The position numbers were made by a program, and so were the translations under genes. This document shows, piece by piece, positions 45,801 through 53,673 of a stretch of 64,000 nucleotides of DNA (positions are counted from its first letter, which is position 1; every line of letters begins with the position of its first letter). This stretch comes from Hymenobacter sp. GOD-10R (lineage in GTDB: Bacteria; Bacteroidota; Bacteroidia; Cytophagales; Hymenobacteraceae): assembly GCF_035609205.1 (NCBI RefSeq), contig NZ_CP141184.1, positions 434,001 through 498,000 on the forward strand. Direction: 5' to 3'. The notes beneath the pieces are model-generated. The model was not told where the DNA came from. It saw only the letters and a program-made list of their open reading frames with translations, and ran no database searches.

Positions 45801-46378
45801 GCGTATAATGCTTGGCCAATACGATTAAAATTAATGATGGGGTAAGGGCTCTGCTCGGCCAAACGCGAAAGCTCTTGAATACGCTGCTGCGTTTGTTGTT
45901 GCTGCGTTACATTCTCAAAGCTCCACAAGTGCAACGTAGTTTGCCCTTCTTGTACAACTGGTAGGTAGTCACACTGCAGTACTTTGCCATCCGTGAGCTT
46001 AGCAATCAGCCCCGTCACTCTGGTTTGACTGTAAACGGCAGAGCGTAGCTGCGCCCGGACTCTATGAGCATCGCAGAACTTGATAGTGGCTTGGTCGAAA
46101 AGCGCAGTATAGACTTCACCGACATAAAGTTCTGGCCGCTCAGTCAAGCCAAATAAGCCACACAAACGCTCGTTCACCAGCGCCACAGTGTAGTGCTGCG
46201 TGAGTGCAACTACGGCCGTGCTCATCGTCTGAAACAAGGCTGATGCCTGACGAGCTGCCGCTACATTCTGCTCTTGTATTTGCTCACGTAACACGTGAAG
46301 CTCACCTTCCGCAGCCGCTTGTGCTCGGCGTGTCCATTGCAGCTGCCTGCGCAGATGTCGTAAAGCGATAGAACTCAT
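42818..46378 (-). CDS. Multi-PAS hybrid sensor histidine kinase with REC and Hpt domains
   Basis: Protein of 1186 aa without clear membrane segments, so probably cytoplasmic. About five PAS domains (about 45-160, 165-270, 275-400, 405-530, 545-670; e.g. YANRQCYHLLGYSESEI...RHRDGTHKWFRFMSTVF). HisKA with FLANMSHEIRTPMNGVLGL (about 700-715), HATPase with NLLSNAVKFTNDGTVW, GTGIGIP-type and GGSGLGLSIS motifs. A receiver domain follows (LLTEDNRINQMLVEVIL, VVLMDIQMPGLDG), then a C-terminal Hpt (AAAHHLKSSLDGL). It can thus run an internal His-Asp-His relay, probably to the NtrC-like regulator encoded 22 bp upstream. Confidence 0.93.
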   Translation of the reverse strand: MSSIALRHLRRQLQWTRRAQAAAEGELHVLREQIQEQNVAAARQASALFQTMSTAVVALTQHYTVALVNERLCGLFGLTERPELYVGEVYTALFDQATIKFCDAHRVRAQLRSAVYSQTRVTGLIAKLTDGKVLQCDYLPVVQEGQTTLHLWSFENVTQQQQTQQRIQELSRLAEQSPYPIINFNRIGQALYANPAAESVLTDLASPTEQACQEHLLREIAQALAECQPRTSERQLANHFYLWTVVPLPQEESANVYLTDITARRNAEADLLRSQLFVARINDTVPILLLLYDLEEQQITYANRQCYHLLGYSESEIMAMDRVALIQLVVVEDRHLLPQQSIDLKHLVDGQTVTAEYRLRHRDGTHKWFRFMSTVFTRHPDGRVKTVVASAQDITQQRTTELALHQSQLFVERIANTAPNMIYLFDLRTLSNVYSNRQAYSLFGYTEDELQQMGSGMLAQLFPASEVRRIERHIRELQKLADGEVLTIEVYIIHRSGFVRWIRMTHSPFERDAHGAMQQIIGVAEDITKWKTADEQRRAANRRLAEQNHLFRQVIDTTPHLIYLKDEQGNYLLANRATADLFGLSTAEIIRTNPSQLPVNAEEAAEYLQFDRQVITTGREVVGEDKFTQANGDVMWFYSIRRPFELADGTVQVLGVSSNITELKQVQNALREAKEAAEENANTKQAFLANMSHEIRTPMNGVLGLASLLAKTPLDEQQSQYLDHIRHSAENLLVVINDILAMAQLGAGKIRPEATHFDLREVLQASLHSLQPRANEKGIVLQLEEPSAQVATFVIGDPYRLRQVLLNLLSNAVKFTNDGTVWLSCRLLTESEDEVRFEFSVRDTGIGIPAHQLKNVFEAFTQASDSTAREYGGSGLGLSISRGLVELLRGEITAESQPNEGSTFRFSLPFAPASADAIPVPSALPESHYQSLGDRRVLLTEDNRINQMLVEVILRNWGMHVDTASTGQEAIALFQQHRYDVVLMDIQMPGLDGVATTNLLRQHADPERAATPVIALTAHAMPGENERYRAAGLDGYLSKPFREEDLFRVMATALQERPQVTQLPTVAPVQEPAEPLYDLSSIRRLTHDNEAFVRRLVNLFIQTTPPCVQDLEKHLADQQWEALSAAAHHLKSSLDGLQIKPLHDTIRQIEACKLAPTDLTAVETQVARVRDVTTRVIAQLQEEFPN

Positions 46379-46400
46379 CGTGGTACAGAAAGCGTGATGA

Positions 46401-47777
46401 TCAGCGTATGCGGACCTCGTTGTTTTGTACCATACGATAAATAGTAGACTTACCGATCTGCAACTTGGCCGCTACTTGCAAGATATTCCCTTTATGTGCA
46501 TCGAGATACCGCTGAACAATATTCGCCGTTTGCGCCCGAAGCGACTCATCCTGCGGTATGTCCTCGGCCCCATTGCTGCTAGTAGCCGTCTGTTGCCGCC
46601 GTAAGGAGAGGCTTTGGGGATAGATAACATCTCCTTCCGTTAGTACGGCCGCTAGCTCGACTACCGCTTTCAATTCGCGGATATTACCTGGGAACGGGTA
46701 CTGAAGCAGTAGCTTTTTCGAATCATCGGACAGCTTACACGCCAGAAGATTGTTTTGTGCACAGAAGTCTTGTAGAAAAGACTCAGCTAATAGTAGCACA
46801 TCTTGGCCGCGTTCACGCAACGGTGGAAGTATGATAGGTAAACCTAGCAACCGATAATATAAATCTTCGCGGAAACGCCCTTCTTGCACTTCTTGTGCTA
46901 AGTCGCGGTGCGTTGCTACCATCAGGCGTGCGTCGAACGGGATGGGGGCCGTGCCTCCGACGCGGCTAACTTCACGCTCTTGCAACACGCGCAGCAGCTT
47001 GGCTTGGAGACTCAAATCAAGTTCGGCAATCTCATCTAAGAACAGTGTGCCTTTGTGAGCTTCTTCAAAACGACCAATTCGCCGGTTGACAGCACCCGTA
47101 AAAGCGCCTTTTTCATGGCCAAAAAGCTCGCTCTCTATTAGCTCGCGTGGAATAGCGGCAACGTTGACAGCGACAAAGGCATAGTCACGCCTTTCTGACT
47201 GGAAGTGAATGGCTTTGGCTACTAGTTCTTTCCCTGTGCCAGTTTCTCCGCTTATGGAAACTGTGATATTAGTGCGTGCCGCTTTTTCAATTAGGGAAGC
47301 CAGGTGCCGCATTTGCGGGCTATTGCCTAAAATGGCGTGTTTGGGGTCGTATTTACGGCCAATCTGCTCACGCAAGCGGGCGTTTTCCTGCCGTAATGCT
47401 AACTGCTTACGAACATTTCCGACAGCGTTCCAGAGCCGGTCAGCTGTCTCTTCGTCCTTTACTAGATAGTCATAAGCTCCTTGCCGCAGCAAGCCGATAG
47501 CAGTAGTAATATCTTCCTGGCCCGAAATAATTATAACGGCAACTTCTGGCAGACGCTCCTTAATCTGTCGAAAGACTTGGTCACCCTTGCCGTCGGGAAG
47601 AGAGTAGTCGAGCGTAATCAAGTCAGGCTGATCACCCAAGTTGGCCAAACAGTCTTTCGCCGTAGTGAAACGCCGTATGGTGTAATCTGGATTTTGAGCG
47701 AGTTTGTACTCCAGTAATTCACCGTACCAGGGGTTATCCTCAACGATGAAAATAGTTATAGGTAAATAATTAGTCAT
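46401..47777 (-). CDS. NtrC-family sigma54-dependent response regulator
   Basis: Protein of 458 aa. REC domain ([16 protein letters not shown], phosphoacceptor in [15 protein letters not shown]), AAA+ domain with [59 protein letters not shown] and [12 protein letters not shown], and a Fis-like helix-turn-helix at the C-terminus ([23 protein letters not shown]). It is first in an operon with the hybrid kinase. Target genes unknown; the divergent T9SS protein at 48112 is one candidate. Confidence 0.94.
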   Translation of the reverse strand: MTNYLPITIFIVEDNPWYGELLEYKLAQNPDYTIRRFTTAKDCLANLGDQPDLITLDYSLPDGKGDQVFRQIKERLPEVAVIIISGQEDITTAIGLLRQGAYDYLVKDEETADRLWNAVGNVRKQLALRQENARLREQIGRKYDPKHAILGNSPQMRHLASLIEKAARTNITVSISGETGTGKELVAKAIHFQSERRDYAFVAVNVAAIPRELIESELFGHEKGAFTGAVNRRIGRFEEAHKGTLFLDEIAELDLSLQAKLLRVLQEREVSRVGGTAPIPFDARLMVATHRDLAQEVQEGRFREDLYYRLLGLPIILPPLRERGQDVLLLAESFLQDFCAQNNLLACKLSDDSKKLLLQYPFPGNIRELKAVVELAAVLTEGDVIYPQSLSLRRQQTATSSNGAEDIPQDESLRAQTANIVQRYLDAHKGNILQVAAKLQIGKSTIYRMVQNNEVRIR

Positions 47778-48111
47778 ACAATAACGACAAATCAGCAGAA
47801 GGCATTCTATTAACCGGATACGAACCTGTTAAAACATTGTATCTCGAAATAGTTATAATTCTGCTAGGGTCAGCAATAGGGTGTGGAAGGGAGTAAAGAC
47901 GAGGGCTTTTGTGCGAGTATAAGTGGGAAAAATTGGCTTACCAAACTTTCCCAAAATAGCACCAATAATCCAAAAATGGGACAGTTTTCATGAGGTTGCA
48001 TGAGTATAACATCTTGATATTAAAAGATATAAGTTATTTTTTTAAGTCTGGTAAGTCAATTGTACTTATGCCAGAAAATAATTCTCCGATGTAAAAGTAT
48101 ACTGTATTCTA
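47778..48111. other. 334-bp AT-rich divergent intergenic region
   Basis: It lies between the sigma54 regulator and the T9SS surface protein. No gene is supported. A sigma54 site (GG-N10-GC) was looked for on both strands and not found convincingly; TAnnTTTG is also absent. Confidence 0.5.
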
Positions 48112-50316
48112 ATGACTCGCCCTGACCGCTTCTACCTAGTGACTCTGCGTCACCTCATCTGTTTGTCCGTCTTCCTGTTTTGTACTTACAAAACTGTTGC
48201 GCAAAACCCTGACGTTATCTACGCTACAAAGGTAGTAAGTGTAGACGAAAGAAAATGCGGTGTTATCCTGTGCAGTGATGGGTTTGAAAATTCTGCGGCG
48301 TTAGCTACGCTCGATAAGAGTGACTACACCACTTTATATCCATCTGCTGTAGGATCTGCTACTAAGGTAAGAGTACAGCTTGCGAGCATTGTACCAGCTG
48401 GTTCGCGAGCTGGGTTTGTGGTAAGCAACAACAAAGGGCTCATTGACCTCTCCGTGCTGAATGGCTTTATTGTCAGGACGTATGACCTCGGGGGCAGTGG
48501 TAGTTCGGCAGTCAAGCAATATATCAATAATAGCGGACTAGTTCGTGCGCAGGCATTTAGCAGCGATCCAAGCCGTATGGAATTTATTGCCAGTCAACCG
48601 TTCCAGGAAATGGAGATTGAGTTTGCTGGTTTGCTCACGGTTGCTACGCAGTTTCGTCTTTATTACGCTTTTGGATTTCGTGACAACAACTCGACCCTAC
48701 AGTACAAGGGCGTACTGACCAAGATAGCTGCACCGCTTTCTACTGATTACAGTACTCAAAGCCGCAACTCTAGTCTCGTAGAAGCTTGTGTAAACTCAGG
48801 CGTGCTAAATCCGGAAAGAGCCGTTGATAACACGCTGGATAACTATGCTACCTTCGGAAGTTTAGCGGGTGTTACTTGTCCGGCTACTCTGAACACCCGT
48901 TTGGCGAGCCCCGCAGGTGCTAATTATCAGGCCGGATTTGTAGTTGGAAATGGCGGCTTACTAGATCTTAATGTGCTCAAGTCGCTGAAGGTGACAACAT
49001 ACCTCGGCAACGTAGCTCTCGAAAGTTCATTGAGTGGCAACTTGCTAGAAGTCAATGTGCTGCCAGATGGTAAATACCAGATCAGCTTTCCTGCGACCAA
49101 ACCATTCGACCGAGTGGAACTGCAACAAACAGATTTGGTAAAGGCTCTATCAAACTTGAATGTTTATTATGGTTTCGGAATTGAGCAACGGGCTTTCCGC
49201 GACGATACGCCGGTTCTGTCGAATTTTACAGACCCCACTGGGAAGTATGTAGCCCAGAGTAGCAGCGTTCTGTGTGTCAACTGTGACCCAAAAGACGTGA
49301 CCAATCCTAGCCTAGCTGCTGATAACTCGAGCGATAGTTACGCGCAGATCAATTCCTTTCTGAATGTAGGGGGGACGACGAGCTTAAAGCTAAAGTTGAA
49401 CGATCAGTATGCTTCAGGAAAAGCTGGCAACCGTGCAGGTATGGTATTGAACTACGGTGGCGGCTTACTTAATGATGATTTACTAAAGAATATTACCCTA
49501 AAGACATACGCTGGCGCTGACGGTAGCAAGCTGGTTGAAACGGCCAGCGGAGCCTCTTTGCTGGACTTAGGGTTGCTGAATAATGGTAAAAGCGAAGTCT
49601 CCTTTCTGACGACCCAAGATTTTGACTGGGTGGAAATCCAGGTGAGCAACGTTGTCTCGTTAACTGAAAGGACCCGAATCTACCAAGCTTTTGCGGAAGA
49701 CGCTCGTATCGGGTTTCCTACAAACTTGGTAGCACCAGTGGCGCCGCTGCCAGTCGAACTGCTGTCATTCAAAGGCAAAATGGTTGGTTCGGCAGTACAA
49801 CTAACTTGGAAAACAGCTTCGGAGCGCGGCAATGACTATTTTGTAGTAGAACGAGCTACTACAGCTAACGCGACTTTTGGCTCTATCGGGCGAGTGGATG
49901 GAGTTGGTAGCAGTAACAATGAGCAAGCCTATAGCTTTCGCGATACAGAAGTTGCTTCCACAAATACAACGAGCTACTACCGTTTGCGGCAAGTAGATGT
50001 AGATGGCAGAGAAACCCTCTCGCCTGTGGTTGCTATAGTATGGGGAAAAGTACCGGCATCAACCAAAATTGATCTGTATCCTAATCCCGCCACAACGTCT
50101 CAACTCGTGCAGCTACAGTTGCCAGTAGCTCATGAGCAGGGGCAGGTGCTCGTGGTATACAATGCAAACGGGCAATCCATTAAGCAATACCCCGTAGTGG
50201 CGAATGCCTTTACTGTGTCTACTAACAACCTTTCAGCTGGTCTGTACCACATTGTATTGCTGGATGCTGCCGGACAGCACCTAGCTTCTCAGCGACTAAT
50301 GGTAACTGGTAACTAA
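48112..50316 (+). CDS. T9SS-exported surface protein with three repeated beta-sandwich-like domains
   Basis: Protein of 734 aa. Signal peptide ends TVAQN (about residue 31). Three repeats of about 150 residues follow (about 48-200, 215-365, 385-540). Each has a discoidin-like opening (PERAVDNTLDNYATF; PSLAADNSSDSYAQI), a core AGFVV-N-GGLLDLNVL...VTTY, and an end PFDRVEL...VYYGFG. Then comes a linker with LPVELLSFKGKMVGSAVQLTWKTASERGNDYFVVER, frequent before T9SS tails, and a type A sorting domain (IDLYPNPATTSQLV...LSAGLYHIVLLD). Probably a surface adhesin or carbohydrate-binding protein; ligand unknown. Confidence 0.85.
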   Translation: MTRPDRFYLVTLRHLICLSVFLFCTYKTVAQNPDVIYATKVVSVDERKCGVILCSDGFENSAALATLDKSDYTTLYPSAVGSATKVRVQLASIVPAGSRAGFVVSNNKGLIDLSVLNGFIVRTYDLGGSGSSAVKQYINNSGLVRAQAFSSDPSRMEFIASQPFQEMEIEFAGLLTVATQFRLYYAFGFRDNNSTLQYKGVLTKIAAPLSTDYSTQSRNSSLVEACVNSGVLNPERAVDNTLDNYATFGSLAGVTCPATLNTRLASPAGANYQAGFVVGNGGLLDLNVLKSLKVTTYLGNVALESSLSGNLLEVNVLPDGKYQISFPATKPFDRVELQQTDLVKALSNLNVYYGFGIEQRAFRDDTPVLSNFTDPTGKYVAQSSSVLCVNCDPKDVTNPSLAADNSSDSYAQINSFLNVGGTTSLKLKLNDQYASGKAGNRAGMVLNYGGGLLNDDLLKNITLKTYAGADGSKLVETASGASLLDLGLLNNGKSEVSFLTTQDFDWVEIQVSNVVSLTERTRIYQAFAEDARIGFPTNLVAPVAPLPVELLSFKGKMVGSAVQLTWKTASERGNDYFVVERATTANATFGSIGRVDGVGSSNNEQAYSFRDTEVASTNTTSYYRLRQVDVDGRETLSPVVAIVWGKVPASTKIDLYPNPATTSQLVQLQLPVAHEQGQVLVVYNANGQSIKQYPVVANAFTVSTNNLSAGLYHIVLLDAAGQHLASQRLMVTGN

Positions 50317-50361
50317 GCCTTTATTTATAGTTTATCCTACGTGTTTATCCTCTGTGAATGT

Positions 50362-50395
50362 AAAAGCCCCGTTGTGCAGGTCAACGGGGCTTTTC
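50362..50395. terminator. Bidirectional terminator
   Basis: A perfect 13-bp stem (aaaagccccgttg / caacggggctttt) between the surface protein and the convergent gene at 50466. Confidence 0.9.
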
Positions 50396-50465
50396 GCATT
50401 ATTTAGTCTGTCAGAAGTCAGTCCTACGAGGTATAAATCTGGGAAGGCTGTTACAATAAATAAGA

Positions 50466-51038
50466 TCAGTGTTCTGCTGCTGGAAGACCTACAGTGCCTT
50501 CTTCTGTCAGAGGAGCGTTGTTCATGTAAGAGCGAAAGCTAAGAGATACCTCACTCGCTAGAGAATTGGCCTGTGCTGTTACCCGGCGGGCATTGTGCGT
50601 TTTCGCATCGTTATGATCTGTGGCAAGTTGAGCAATGTACTCCTCTAAAGGTTTGGTCTCTACGACTTTGCCAGTTGTGGTCACTATCTTAAAATTACCT
50701 ACTTGATAAGCATAGCCTTGTGTCGTAATACGAAAGACGAAATCGAAGTAAACTACCATCGGTTGCTCCTTCCCGCTGGCCGTTACCGGTGTGACCTTGC
50801 TCGTCCCGGTTACACGTACTTCACGTGTGCTTGCATTCGATTTAAAGTCTGTCTTAGGCAGCTTTGTAAACTTATTCTCAGTCCAATCTAGAGCCCGCAG
50901 GTATAAGGCGGCAGCTGTATTATCACTACTTACCTGTTCGGTAGATTCGATGGTTGTTCCTGAATCGCCTTGGGCATGAACCGGAGCAGCTACTGCTAGC
51001 AAACTGCCAAACAAAAATCCTAGTATTACTTTCTTCAT
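50466..51038 (-). CDS. Secreted DUF4468-like protein
   Basis: Protein of 190 aa with a clear signal peptide (cleavage after PVHA, residue 22). The mature part resembles DUF4468 (TBP-like fold) proteins of Bacteroidota: SSDNTAAALYLRALDWTENKFTK, then VRVTGTSKV, VYFDFVFRITTQGYAYQVGNFKIV, and a helical C-terminus. Function unknown. The family call rests on pattern only. Confidence 0.65.
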   Translation of the reverse strand: MKKVILGFLFGSLLAVAAPVHAQGDSGTTIESTEQVSSDNTAAALYLRALDWTENKFTKLPKTDFKSNASTREVRVTGTSKVTPVTASGKEQPMVVYFDFVFRITTQGYAYQVGNFKIVTTTGKVVETKPLEEYIAQLATDHNDAKTHNARRVTAQANSLASEVSLSFRSYMNNAPLTEEGTVGLPAAEH

Positions 51039-51496
51039 GCGCCTGTTGATATGATGCTCGGCTCTGAGCTAAACGAAACAAAACTACTAGCTTGTACTAT
51101 ATTGAATATTGTCAAGTGCGTTATGCTTTTACTAATATGTAGGGGCACTCTCGCCGTAGTGTATGATGAGTGTAGATATGAATTTGAATAGGTTCATAGG
51201 AGAGTTTAACTGTTGCTTATAGAGTATATACAGAAGTTATTTTGTATTATTCCTGTATCTTCTAATTTTGAATACATAACATAAATACGATGCATAGTAG
51301 CTAGGCCACTAAGAAGTATATGAGCTAAACTACTTGGCTACAGAATGTATCCAGCATAGTTGGTTAGTAATCAATAGAATATATTCTGTAAGAGTCGCTT
51401 TTGTCAAGGAGTAGCAACAAATAGGCTGCCAAACCGGATTGATAATTCGGCAATATAAAATTAACGCATCGTGTTACGAAATTGTAAATTAGTTAG
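51039..51496. other. AT-rich 458-bp region without a supported gene
   Basis: Markedly lower GC than the surroundings, with no ORF or clear hairpin. It ends at the promoter of the structured RNA. It may hold the DUF4468-like gene's promoter. Confidence 0.5.
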
Positions 51497-51504
51497 TACC
51501 TTTG
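51497..51504 (+). promoter_or_regulatory. Bacteroidota -7 promoter element (TACCTTTG) for the structured RNA
   Basis: Perfect TAnnTTTG match at the end of an AT-rich stretch, with the first hairpin of the RNA beginning 38 nt later. Transcription would start near 51510. The -33 box is not clear. Confidence 0.6.
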
Positions 51505-51510
51505 TGACGT

Positions 51511-51661
51511 GCTTCAGCTAAACAACAATCATGCGATGAAGCGCGGGACGTTGCGAAAAGCTGTCCTGCGAGAAGACCGGAAGGTCTTTTCCTCCGTTGG
51601 CTCTTCTGTTTTTTCGGCGTTTGTTCCGTTTGCCGCTCCGGTTTCCGTAGCGGTTTTTTTA
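51511..51661 (+). ncRNA. Structured leader or small RNA of unknown class, ending in an intrinsic terminator
   Basis: Three hairpins follow the promoter. Hairpin 1, 51542-51570: cgcgggac / gtcctgcg with one G-U. Hairpin 2, 51570-51591: a nine-pair stem (gagaagacc / ggtcttttc) capped by a GGAA tetraloop. Hairpin 3, 51633-51653: ccgct / agcgg followed by seven Ts, an intrinsic terminator. The region also contains the mini-frame ATGCGATGA (Met-Arg-stop), overlapping a longer frame starting at 51536 that would run through all hairpins to 51715 (59 codons) with no recognisable product. RNA structure seems more persuasive than coding. It does not match SRP RNA, tmRNA, RNase P or known riboswitches that I could recognise. 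Confidence 0.55.
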
Positions 51662-51737
51662 TGTTCAACCGAATCATCTGCGCGAGTTCTTAGTGCTTTC
51701 AATTTTCAGTCATAACCAGTCTAACCCAACCGGTATC

Positions 51738-51827
51738 ATGCAAGAAAACACCACCCTCGCCCAACAAACTTCGGCTGCTGCCCCTGTTGCTGTCCCGTTC
51801 TTGATCAACCGCGAGAACGTTATCTAA
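51738..51827 (+). CDS. 29-residue ORF between two terminators
   Basis: ATG-to-TAA frame: MQENTTLAQQTSAAAPVAVP then FLINRENVI. The upstream sequence (tctaacccaaccggtatc) is like 5' leaders of other genes here. It is Ala/Thr/Gln-rich at first, ends in a hydrophobic-basic stretch and has no cysteine or membrane helix. A terminator follows 14 bp after the stop, so it is an independent unit and not part of the pyrimidine genes. Transcription would come by read-through of the terminator at 51661. No family recognised. Confidence 0.45.
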   Translation: MQENTTLAQQTSAAAPVAVPFLINRENVI

Positions 51828-51840
51828 GCTACTGACTAGT

Positions 51841-51872
51841 AAAGCGCCCGGTGCAAGCCGGGCGCTTTTGCT
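51841..51872 (+). terminator. Intrinsic terminator
   Basis: A perfect 11-bp stem (aaagcgcccgg / ccgggcgcttt) with a 6-nt loop and following T-rich stretch, separating the 29-residue ORF from the dihydroorotate-dehydrogenase-like gene. Confidence 0.9.
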
Positions 51873-51959
51873 TTTTAGAAGATTGTCATTCTATTTCTAC
51901 TCACCTGGCCTTTATAAAAGAGGAAAAGGCTAGGATCAGAAACCCAAACTACTCACGCT

Positions 51960-52811
51960 ATGCAACTGGGAACACGCATTCTACAGAACCCCATCTGCTT
52001 GGCAGCCGCGTCGTGGCAGCTCGATGGGACGGGGTATGAGCAACTCGGCGCCATCTTCACGCGCACCGTTACCATGGAGCCTAAGCCAGGGCTCTATGAA
52101 GAAGGTATTTGGCAAGTAGCCGACCAGACGCTGCTGAACGCCACCAACATGCGCACTGAAAGCGCAGAGATATTGGTAAACGAGTACTTGCCGAATCTGT
52201 GCCGGTACGGTGTACCGGTGTTGGTGAGCATCACGGCGCCCGGCATTCCTGGTTTTCGCAAGATTGCGCGTTTTCTGAAGCGCGAAGCCGGTGACCAGAT
52301 TGCTGGGGTAGAAGTGTATATCACCACCCACGATACAAGCAAAGGCTTCGACCTGAACGCTAAGTTTGTGCGAGAAGCCACGCAGGCCGTGCGTAACGAG
52401 CTAGGCCGCGACGCTGCGGTAGTCGTGAAGCTACCCCCATGGCCAGAGCATATCCGCAGCCTGGCAATCGGTGCGCAGGAGGGCGGCGCTTCGGCACTAG
52501 CCGCTACCAATACGCTGAAAGCCCTACACCTACCTGATGATGCTACGGATGATCTGCTGGTAGGAGGCTTGTCGGGCGAGGCGCTGCGACCCGTGGCACT
52601 GCGTTGTGTGTACGAGCTAGCCCACGATGAACGCGTGACGCTTCCCATTTTTGGGACGGGCGGTATCTTTACGGCGGGTCATGTGACCGATTACCTGCGT
52701 GTCGGTGCTAATGCGGTACAAATTGCCAGCGGCGAGTGGTTAGACCCCGGTTTATCGGCTCGCCTGGCCTCGGAGTGCGCCCACTTGACGCCTAACGCAA
52801 TGAAGTTATAA
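51960..52811 (+). CDS. Dihydroorotate-dehydrogenase-like protein with an altered active site
   Basis: FMN-barrel protein of 283 aa, somewhat short for class 1 DHODH. It keeps QNPICLAAA, FTRTVTMEPKPG, LNATNMRTESAEILVNEYLP, VVVKLPPWPEH, GGLSGEALRPVALRCVYEL and PIFGTGGIFTAGHVTDYLRVGANAVQIAS. The family motif N-x-S-C-P-N at the end of the strand that normally reads VELNISCPN is instead VEVYITTHD, so residues that hold orotate are missing. It heads a run of pyrimidine genes (pyrF, pyrE), which favours a pyrimidine role, but a true pyrD may exist elsewhere in the genome. Confidence 0.75.
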   Translation: MQLGTRILQNPICLAAASWQLDGTGYEQLGAIFTRTVTMEPKPGLYEEGIWQVADQTLLNATNMRTESAEILVNEYLPNLCRYGVPVLVSITAPGIPGFRKIARFLKREAGDQIAGVEVYITTHDTSKGFDLNAKFVREATQAVRNELGRDAAVVVKLPPWPEHIRSLAIGAQEGGASALAATNTLKALHLPDDATDDLLVGGLSGEALRPVALRCVYELAHDERVTLPIFGTGGIFTAGHVTDYLRVGANAVQIASGEWLDPGLSARLASECAHLTPNAMKL

Positions 52812-52851
52812 GTCAAGAAATAAGGCGTTCGCGCCGCCTGAGTAACTCTAT

Positions 52852-52859
52852 TAACTTTC
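52852..52859 (+). promoter_or_regulatory. Possible -7 element before pyrF
   Basis: TAACTTTC matches TAnnTTTG at seven of eight positions, 47 bp before the pyrF ATG. Weak. Confidence 0.3.
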
Positions 52860-52905
52860 GTTTGACGACACGCAAAACCTAGGTTTTGCTTACCACCCAA
52901 GTTCT

Positions 52906-53673
52906 ATGGAAAAACTCATTCAACGCGTTCAACAAGCCGACTCTTTGCTATGTGTGGGCTTGGACCCCATCGGCGCGGATGACCAGGTGCTTGCTCGCCT
53001 GCACGAAGTAATCGACCAGACCGCTCCTTACGCGGCGGCTTTCAAGCCTAACCTAGCTTTTTTTCTGTCGCGACCCGATGGCGTGAACCTACTGCGCATC
53101 GTGGTAGATCGGGTGCCGAACGGCATTCCCGTGATTCTGGACGGTAAGTTCGGCGACATCTCTAACACCGCCGAGCACTATGCCCGCTTCGCCTACGAAG
53201 TAGTGGGGGCTGATGCCGTAACCGTGAATCCTTACATGGGCGATGACGCCATTGTACCGTTTGCCCAGCCGGGTAAGATGGTGTTTGTCTTGGCAAAGAC
53301 TTCTAACAAGCCTACACACTCCTTGCAAGATGTGGCCCTGACGCGCGGTGGCTACCTCAGCGACCTAGCTGCCGGTGTAGTGAAGGAATTGGACGAGCAG
53401 CATCACAATATTGGTCTAGTAGTAGGCGCTACCAACCCCGAGGCGTTGGCCCGTGTGCGCCAAGCTTGCCCTGATCAGTGGTTCCTGGTGCCTGGTATTG
53501 GCGCCCAAGGTGGCGACCTAGCCTCGACGCTCAAAGCCGGGCTGCGCCCGGATGGGTCAGGTCTTCTTATTAATTCATCACGGGCCATTTGGCAGGCGGT
53601 TGATGCCGGTGCCGCCGCTCGTGAACTACAGCAACAAATCAACTCGTATCGTCCCTCCGTTGTCAATGCCTAA
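52906..53673 (+). CDS. pyrF: Orotidine 5'-phosphate decarboxylase
   Basis: Last enzyme of UMP synthesis (255 aa), decarboxylating OMP. The catalytic set lies in VILDGKFGDISNTAEHYA (D-x-K-x-x-D with the second Asp-Ile), preceded by LCVGLDPIG and AAFKPNLAFF; the phosphate loop is FLVPGIGAQGGDL...LLINSSRAI. The length and FKPNxAFF motif are those of the longer type 2 decarboxylases. Its stop overlaps pyrE by 8 nt. Confidence 0.95.
   Translation: MEKLIQRVQQADSLLCVGLDPIGADDQVLARLHEVIDQTAPYAAAFKPNLAFFLSRPDGVNLLRIVVDRVPNGIPVILDGKFGDISNTAEHYARFAYEVVGADAVTVNPYMGDDAIVPFAQPGKMVFVLAKTSNKPTHSLQDVALTRGGYLSDLAAGVVKELDEQHHNIGLVVGATNPEALARVRQACPDQWFLVPGIGAQGGDLASTLKAGLRPDGSGLLINSSRAIWQAVDAGAAARELQQQINSYRPSVVNA

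Noticed and set aside
47900-48010. Possible sigma54 promoter (tggcttaccaaac, gggacagttttcatgaggttgc)
   Set aside because: The GG and GC dinucleotides do not have the required 10-bp spacing.
51536-51715. 59-codon frame over the structured RNA
   Set aside because: It runs through three hairpins and a terminator, with phenylalanine/serine/valine-rich content and no recognisable domain; kept only as an alternative to the RNA.
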